From Gordionus sp. m RMFG-2023 (lineage: Eukaryota; Nematomorpha; Gordioida; Chordodea; Parachordodidae), in NCBI RefSeq assembly GCF_954871325.1, contig NC_088776.1, positions 45,588,569 through 45,652,568 of the forward strand: a stretch of DNA of 64,000 bases, written 5' to 3'. A program made the position numbers and the translations under genes. The notes under the pieces are model-generated. The model was not told the DNA's origin. It searched no databases and saw only the letters and a program-made list of their open reading frames with translations. Positions within the stretch are counted from its first letter, which is position 1. Every line of letters starts with the position of its first letter. Shown piece by piece: positions 58,707 to 64,000 of this stretch.

Positions 58707-60615
58707 GATGGATAATTTTTTAGGTTGATTTTAGCTAAACTAAATATCAGCCAGGGGCCTCTTGTGGACTATAGTTATTCTGCCCAGGGCTAAATTTAAT
58801 TTTAAAAAATGGATTCATTTGACCCTATTCCTATTGTATCATCTTTAAGTTACTTTTTTCCTCCTAGATTGGATATAAAATATTTGTATAATTATTATCT
58901 AATATCTATATTTCAGGATAAATTAAATCATATATCTTTTCTAAATAAATAATAAAAAGTTTGTCATAACGCTTTAATAATATGTATATTATCAATTTTT
59001 AAAAAAAATTATATTTATTTTCTACCATCATAATAAAGAATCAAATTTATATTTTTCTTTTCTGTTCTGTTCTGCTGTCTGCTTTGCTGTCTTTTCTATC
59101 TGTCCTTTTATTAATAATAAAAAAATAAAATAAATTTCTATAAATTATTATATAGTAATTTTTTAAACAAAGAACAAAATAAGATGCGATCTTAAATTTT
59201 TTTATTAGAAAATAAAAGTTTATTAATATTTATTATAGATTTACCTTATACACGAAGATTCGTATTATTTTTTTTTACTATAAAAGCAAAATATATTTTA
59301 TGTAATATTTATATAAGGTTATTATAATCTCGATTGATTATTAGATTATAAGATGTGGTTAGGGAATATAAAAAAGATTTCTTAATTCTTTATTTGTAAA
59401 AGAAAGCGACTTTTAATCTGATTTTTCTTAAAATAATAATATTTTATTAAATAACTATTGGATAAATATTTAGTTAAAATAAAATTACAAAAAAAAATTA
59501 TTGTAGTTACATTATCAGTTGTGATTTTTTAAAGTCAGTTTTAAAAGAAACAATTATTATTTATTTTTTTGATTATTTTTTATTTTTTTCACTTCAGCAC
59601 CTTTTTTGCCTACTTTTTCCTTCATCACTCCCCTTTTGTCCCCTTGACTTTTTATTTTATTTGTTCATATTTTATAGTATAATTTTTTTTTTACGCATTT
59701 ACGAATTTCAGTGAATTTTTTAGGATAAGATAAAATAATATATTGTTATAGTGAGAAAAGAGGGGAGGCGGGGGGGGGGTGGTGAGGGGTTAAACTTAAA
59801 TAAGTTTTATTTTTTTTAAAAATAGATATAATAATTTTTAATATAGTAGGTTGATATGGCTTAGATCATGGAGATTTAGATACTAGCAAAAAAAATTTGT
59901 GCCATGCCAACAATAAAAATCATAATATAAAACGGATATTTTATTTTTGTTAATAATAATGATAGAAGATTATATAAAATAAAATATATAATATTACCTT
60001 GTCAAAAGTGAGTTTTAAAAAATAGTGTAACAATATCAAGTTATGGGAAAAAATTATGATTTTTTAAGATATTTTTTTTAATTTAAAAAAAATAAAAATA
60101 TATATAATGTGGACATGTGTAAAGTGTTGCTCAATGCTTATTATTATATTATATTATGATTTGTAGGATCAATACCATGCATGCATGATGCAGCAATGAT
60201 TAAATAATTTTAAAAGAAATTAAAAAAAATAAAATAAAGATAACATAGTTTGGCTATACACTAAAGTTTTACGTTATGAATTAATTAGAGATATCTTCAC
60301 ATAATTTACATAAATAGAATAGTCATTTTTTTTAGATTAATTTATATTCTCCACTGTTTTATTTATTCTTAATTTGTAGAAGGGAAATTATATATTCAAA
60401 TCTTATAATTTAATGCGTTAATATAAAAATAATATTTTTTATCAAAATTAAACTTCATTTTATACTTGTATTTTTATTTAACTAAATAAAAAAATCTCAG
60501 TGATAATTATTATGGGGCTCAATTAATTTCAGATAAATCATGATATAGCCTATTCATGGGATGGGACTTCGATTTACTGTTAAAAAAAATTCCCATACAG
60601 ATACATTACATTTTC
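58707..60615. other. Gene-poor block
   Basis: 59590-59660 is T-rich with GCCT/CCCC words; G10 at 59770-59779 within a G-rich 25-mer. CATGCATGCATGATGCA at 60176-60193. No gene supported. Confidence 0.45.
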
Positions 60616-60830
60616 GAGAGTAATTTGGTTAAACGGCTCGATTTGAACCAATTTTTAAAAACGGCTAACTCAACATTTTAGCAAGAAAAATATTGCCTAT
60701 ATTGCTAATAGATGCCAAAACCTTTGTATTACCAAATCTTCAGGCCTGTTAATATTTTTTCTGAATAATAAAATATTGAGTTAGTCGTTTTTAAAAATCG
60801 GATTAAGTTATTTAACAAACTACCTGAGAG
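60616..60830. mobile_element. Fold-back MITE, copy 1
   Basis: 215 bp with inverted ends GAGAGTAATTTGGTTAAAC and TTTAACAAACTACCTGAGAG, continuing AATTTTTAAAAACGGCTAAC against GTTAGTCGTTTTTAAAAAT. Shares CGGCTAACTCAACATTTTAG-type sequence with 62674-62912. Confidence 0.75.
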
Positions 60831-62673
60831 ATTTAATTATCTAAATATTTTTACACTATTTTTAAACTTATATATTTATTTAAATTATATTTGATTAATA
60901 ATTTGGTCATTCAGTTAAACCTTCAAAGGCCACCATTCTTAACCGCTCTAGGTCTGTATAGTGTTCGGTTCAATTTAGTCGAGATTTAATAACTAAATAG
61001 AAATTTATTCAAAATACTATTACCTAAGATTTCGCTAATAGGTGTCCAAACCTTATGTATTAATCCAACTTTAAAACATTTGAATATCTCCAAAGGTTGT
61101 ATTTTTTTTGCCACAAATATCCAGGTCAAATATATCTAAGATCAAGATTGAAAAATTTATAGTGATTCCAACTAGTACCCTTTTAATATTTTTTTTTTAA
61201 TTTAAAATATTGAAATTATATAAATAAATAGACCCTCTAGAGGTTGAAATTTTAGGTTCGACCAAGATTTTAAAAAATACCAAACCCTGCTCGGATTTTA
61301 ATTTTTTAAATTATCAAACTTGGGTGGATTAAAATAATATCTTTTTTACTTGTGCCAAATTCGAACTGGACTGTGGGCCGGTTCTGCAATCTCTCTGATA
61401 AAAATATGATCATTGGGGACAGAATTTTTGGGGAAGGACTTCTTCAACGTGATTCTATACTTCTTCCTTAACCAAAGTTTTGGCAAATTTTAATATAATT
61501 ATAAGTTATAAGTGTATATACTATATTTCAAAATGAATGAAATAAAATTAATTGTTGATACACTAAATATCCTATATTATGGTAGTTGGTGCTATATATG
61601 CAGGTGGGGAATTTAGATAGGAGCAATTTATCATGGGGGATAAAGAAAATTTGGAATAAGGGGTAAATATCGGATCGTTTCCTGCAAATTATTTTTCTTA
61701 TGAGGATAGGGGTTTATGGTAAATATTTACTTAGAAAATTAGTGACAATAAGGAAATCATATGTGGGCTAATCAGGCCAATATTTAACTTGAGCATGCCT
61801 AAAATATTTTCTATCTTAGCAAACCCTAATTTTATTTCTTGATTCTTTCCTATCCATATAATAAAAGAGCTAATGATGCCCCTGAAATGAATTCGCTTGG
61901 CCTAAGCTAAAAATTTAAATATTCATTTTTTGATAATAAAGATGAATCTCAATCATTCGTTGCAGACCTCTAATAATATAATATACTATATTTTTCAATT
62001 TGCTTTATATTTAAAAAATTTAAAGTGATTAATTTAAACCCATTTTAACCATTTTTTATAGTATATTTTAGTATAAAGCCTAAGAATAAATTAGCCTAAG
62101 TAATTGAAATGGAAAAATAATCAATCAAAATGAAATCTATATTTATTTTATACATCGCATATTTGATCCAAAAAGAATATATTTTTTTTATATTACACAA
62201 CTAATGTATATTTTATTTTATTATATTTTGCTAAAATTTGGATCTAAATCTTATTTCATAAAAAAAAGTAATTTTATTTTAATTAAACTTCTTTCTTTTT
62301 TTTAAAAAAAGGCATTTTATTATTAATAGGATATTTATTATTATATATAATCTTTTGATTGTCAGAAAGTATAAATAAAATGTTTAACTTTAATAAAAGC
62401 TACACTTTTTAAGTTTTTTCTTCATTTCGTTTAAAAAAAATAATATCCTTTTCATATCGCTAGTTCTATTAGAGTATTTTAATTTCTAAAAAATAAAATC
62501 AATAAAAATTTTATCTTCTATAGGTAATAATACTAATAATATTTTAAAAAAATAATAAAATAATTTTCTATTTTATATTATATTAATAGGATAGGATAAT
62601 ATTATTATCTAATAAACAAATGTACACATTGATGTAATTATATTATTATTGCCGTTTCGAATCTAGTATAAGG
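60831..62673. other. Gene-poor block with a MITE core fragment
   Basis: 61012-61075 (TTACCTAAGATTTCGCTAATAG, GTGTCCAAACC) is a diverged copy of the centre of the 60616-60830 element. 61368-61400 ends GGGCCGGTTCTGCAATCTCTCTG, like a GGCC-family terminus. Confidence 0.5.
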
Positions 62674-62912
62674 GTGCTTACAAATAGTAATGCAAAATGA
62701 ATCCACTTGAGCCGCTTTTTAAAATCGGAGTAACTCAGCATTTAGCCTAAAAGATATAATGCAGGCCTGAAGATTTTGTTCATAGATGGCACAACAATTT
62801 GGGCATCTGTTAGTAAAATCTCTATCTTTATTTTTCTGGCGGAAATATTCAGTTAACCGTTTTAAAAAATCGGTTCAAATGGAGTGATTTTGCATTACTA
62901 CTTACAAAGTGA
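62674..62912. mobile_element. Fold-back MITE, copy 2
   Basis: About 239 bp, inverted ends TTACAAATAGTAATGCAAAA and TTTTGCATTACTACTTACAA, then CTTTTTAAAATCGGAGTAAC against GTTAACCGTTTTAAAAAATCGG. Same architecture as 60616-60830. Confidence 0.78.
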
Positions 62913-64000
62913 GAAGAAGCGTTTAACATTATGTCTTTAAAAAAAGTAAAAAACACAAACTATTTTAGCGTTTTCTTTAACGCAATGTTTTTTCAAAAAA
63001 ATCAATTTGCACGTTTTACCATTTAAATATTAAATGCATTATTTTAAATTGAAAAAACATAACCTTTATAAGTAAAAAGAGCATAATAGTTTTAATATTA
63101 ATAAATTTAGAATAATATATAAACATAGGGTTATAATAGGAGTTTAGAAACTGGATTAATAGGGATTTTTGGATCTAATATTTTTTAAAAAAACTATTTC
63201 TGGGTCCTACTCTTACACATTTTGTGTTCAGGTTTTAAATTTGTGCGCGATTCAGAAGGTTCCAGTTTCCAAACTTTATCAAAAAGCCATCAAAAAACAA
63301 TTATAACAATATATTAACCCTCTATAAAATATTATATGTTATTTTATTATGAATACTCGTGATTTCGATTCCTATCCCCCTACACCCAATTTTTCCATGG
63401 AAAGAATAATTATAGTATTTGAGTAAAAAAAAATCAATTAAGCAATTAAAATGCGTTGTATCTTCATTATTATCTTGTAACAGCGCTCCTATAGAATTGT
63501 TCAGAAATTTTCTCTAAAACTTGAATTTTCCTTCTCTATTCTTTTATCTCCTATTATAATATTAATCATTGCACTATTATATTTATATCTTACATTAAAC
63601 CCATGGATTTTAATATTCCGAAATGATCTCTTGGTGGAACCCCCCCCCCCAACTTACCCAATAGAGTTTGTTATAAATGCTCAGATGATCAAATAATGAC
63701 AGAAACCCGAAGTTGGCAAAGTCAATATTAACATTTTTAGAGTGTTTTTATTCAAATATCTGAGCGAAAGCCAGGATTAATCGTTAAATTTTCTATTATA
63801 ACTAATATTGTATAGTCAAAAGCTCATGAAGTATTTACTATTTAGTAAGGTGAAATTATAAGGGCTGGATTCTCACTTACACATTTATTTTCACTAAATC
63901 GAAACATTTTTAAAACAAAGTTTAGTGATATATTTATCCTAAAGATTTTATTTGTAACTTATAAATTTAAAATATTTAATTGATAACGCATTCGTTAAAC
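62913..64000. other. Gene-poor block to window end
   Basis: C11 at 63640-63650; no coding or RNA feature recognised. Confidence 0.45.

Overview
The window is 64 kb of very AT-rich (by eye about four-fifths A+T) eukaryotic nuclear DNA. It shows spliced exons with GT..AG introns, a recognisable ASH2-family gene of animal type, and a mixed load of decayed transposons: piggyBac, several hAT lineages, Ty3/gypsy, two kinds of LINE, and MITEs. This points to an invertebrate animal with an AT-rich genome. The sequence alone does not let me name the species. I saw no tRNA, rRNA, CRISPR array or bacterial-type operon.

Layout. 1-2677: AT-rich spacer with small repeats. 2682-4357: a piggyBac element with TTAA target duplications. 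5984-20277 (minus strand): the one convincing host gene, an ASH2 (ASH2L) orthologue. Eight exons (20194-20277, 19332-19645, 15204-15496, 14950-15027, 14767-14856, 14231-14511, 13852-13944, 5984-6394) join in consistent phase to 547 codons covering the linker, pre-SPRY and SPRY regions. The N-terminal zinc-finger/winged-helix part was not found. Its introns hold a hAT MITE (19818-20153), an RLE-type LINE fragment (16762-17464) and, in the 7.5-kb last intron, the most unusual object in the window.

That object (8672-13830) is a Ty3/gypsy pol remnant (RT, RNase H, integrase; 9935-12134) flanked not by direct LTRs but by two inverted arms of about 1.26 kb. Each arm carries the same roughly 185-residue CCHC zinc-knuckle reading frame, pointing outward, and the same 3' hairpin. 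Its right end stops 21 bp short of an ASH2 5' splice site. It may be a novel inverted-terminal architecture or the scar of an autointegration-like rearrangement of a tandem LTR element. Evidence for both is given below.

20942-36400 is mostly transposon: an almost complete BED-hAT (20942-23896), a short decayed hAT with a perfect 8-bp target duplication (24091-25487), a second Ty3 integrase remnant (26030-27290), an internally deleted BED-hAT (28511-29410), a LINE reverse-transcriptase remnant (31445-31865), and a DUF4371-type hAT (33111-35710) inserted into a roughly 205-bp tandem repeat. 36400-64000 is gene-poor. It contains paired MITE families, a truncated hAT (47154-48500), a possible degraded SR-like zinc-knuckle pseudogene (50940-51300), an 18-copy 16-bp minisatellite (57291-57575) and many runs of G or C that stand out against the AT-rich background.

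Only ASH2 looks like a working host gene. Everything else with coding character is transposon-derived and broken by stops or frameshifts.
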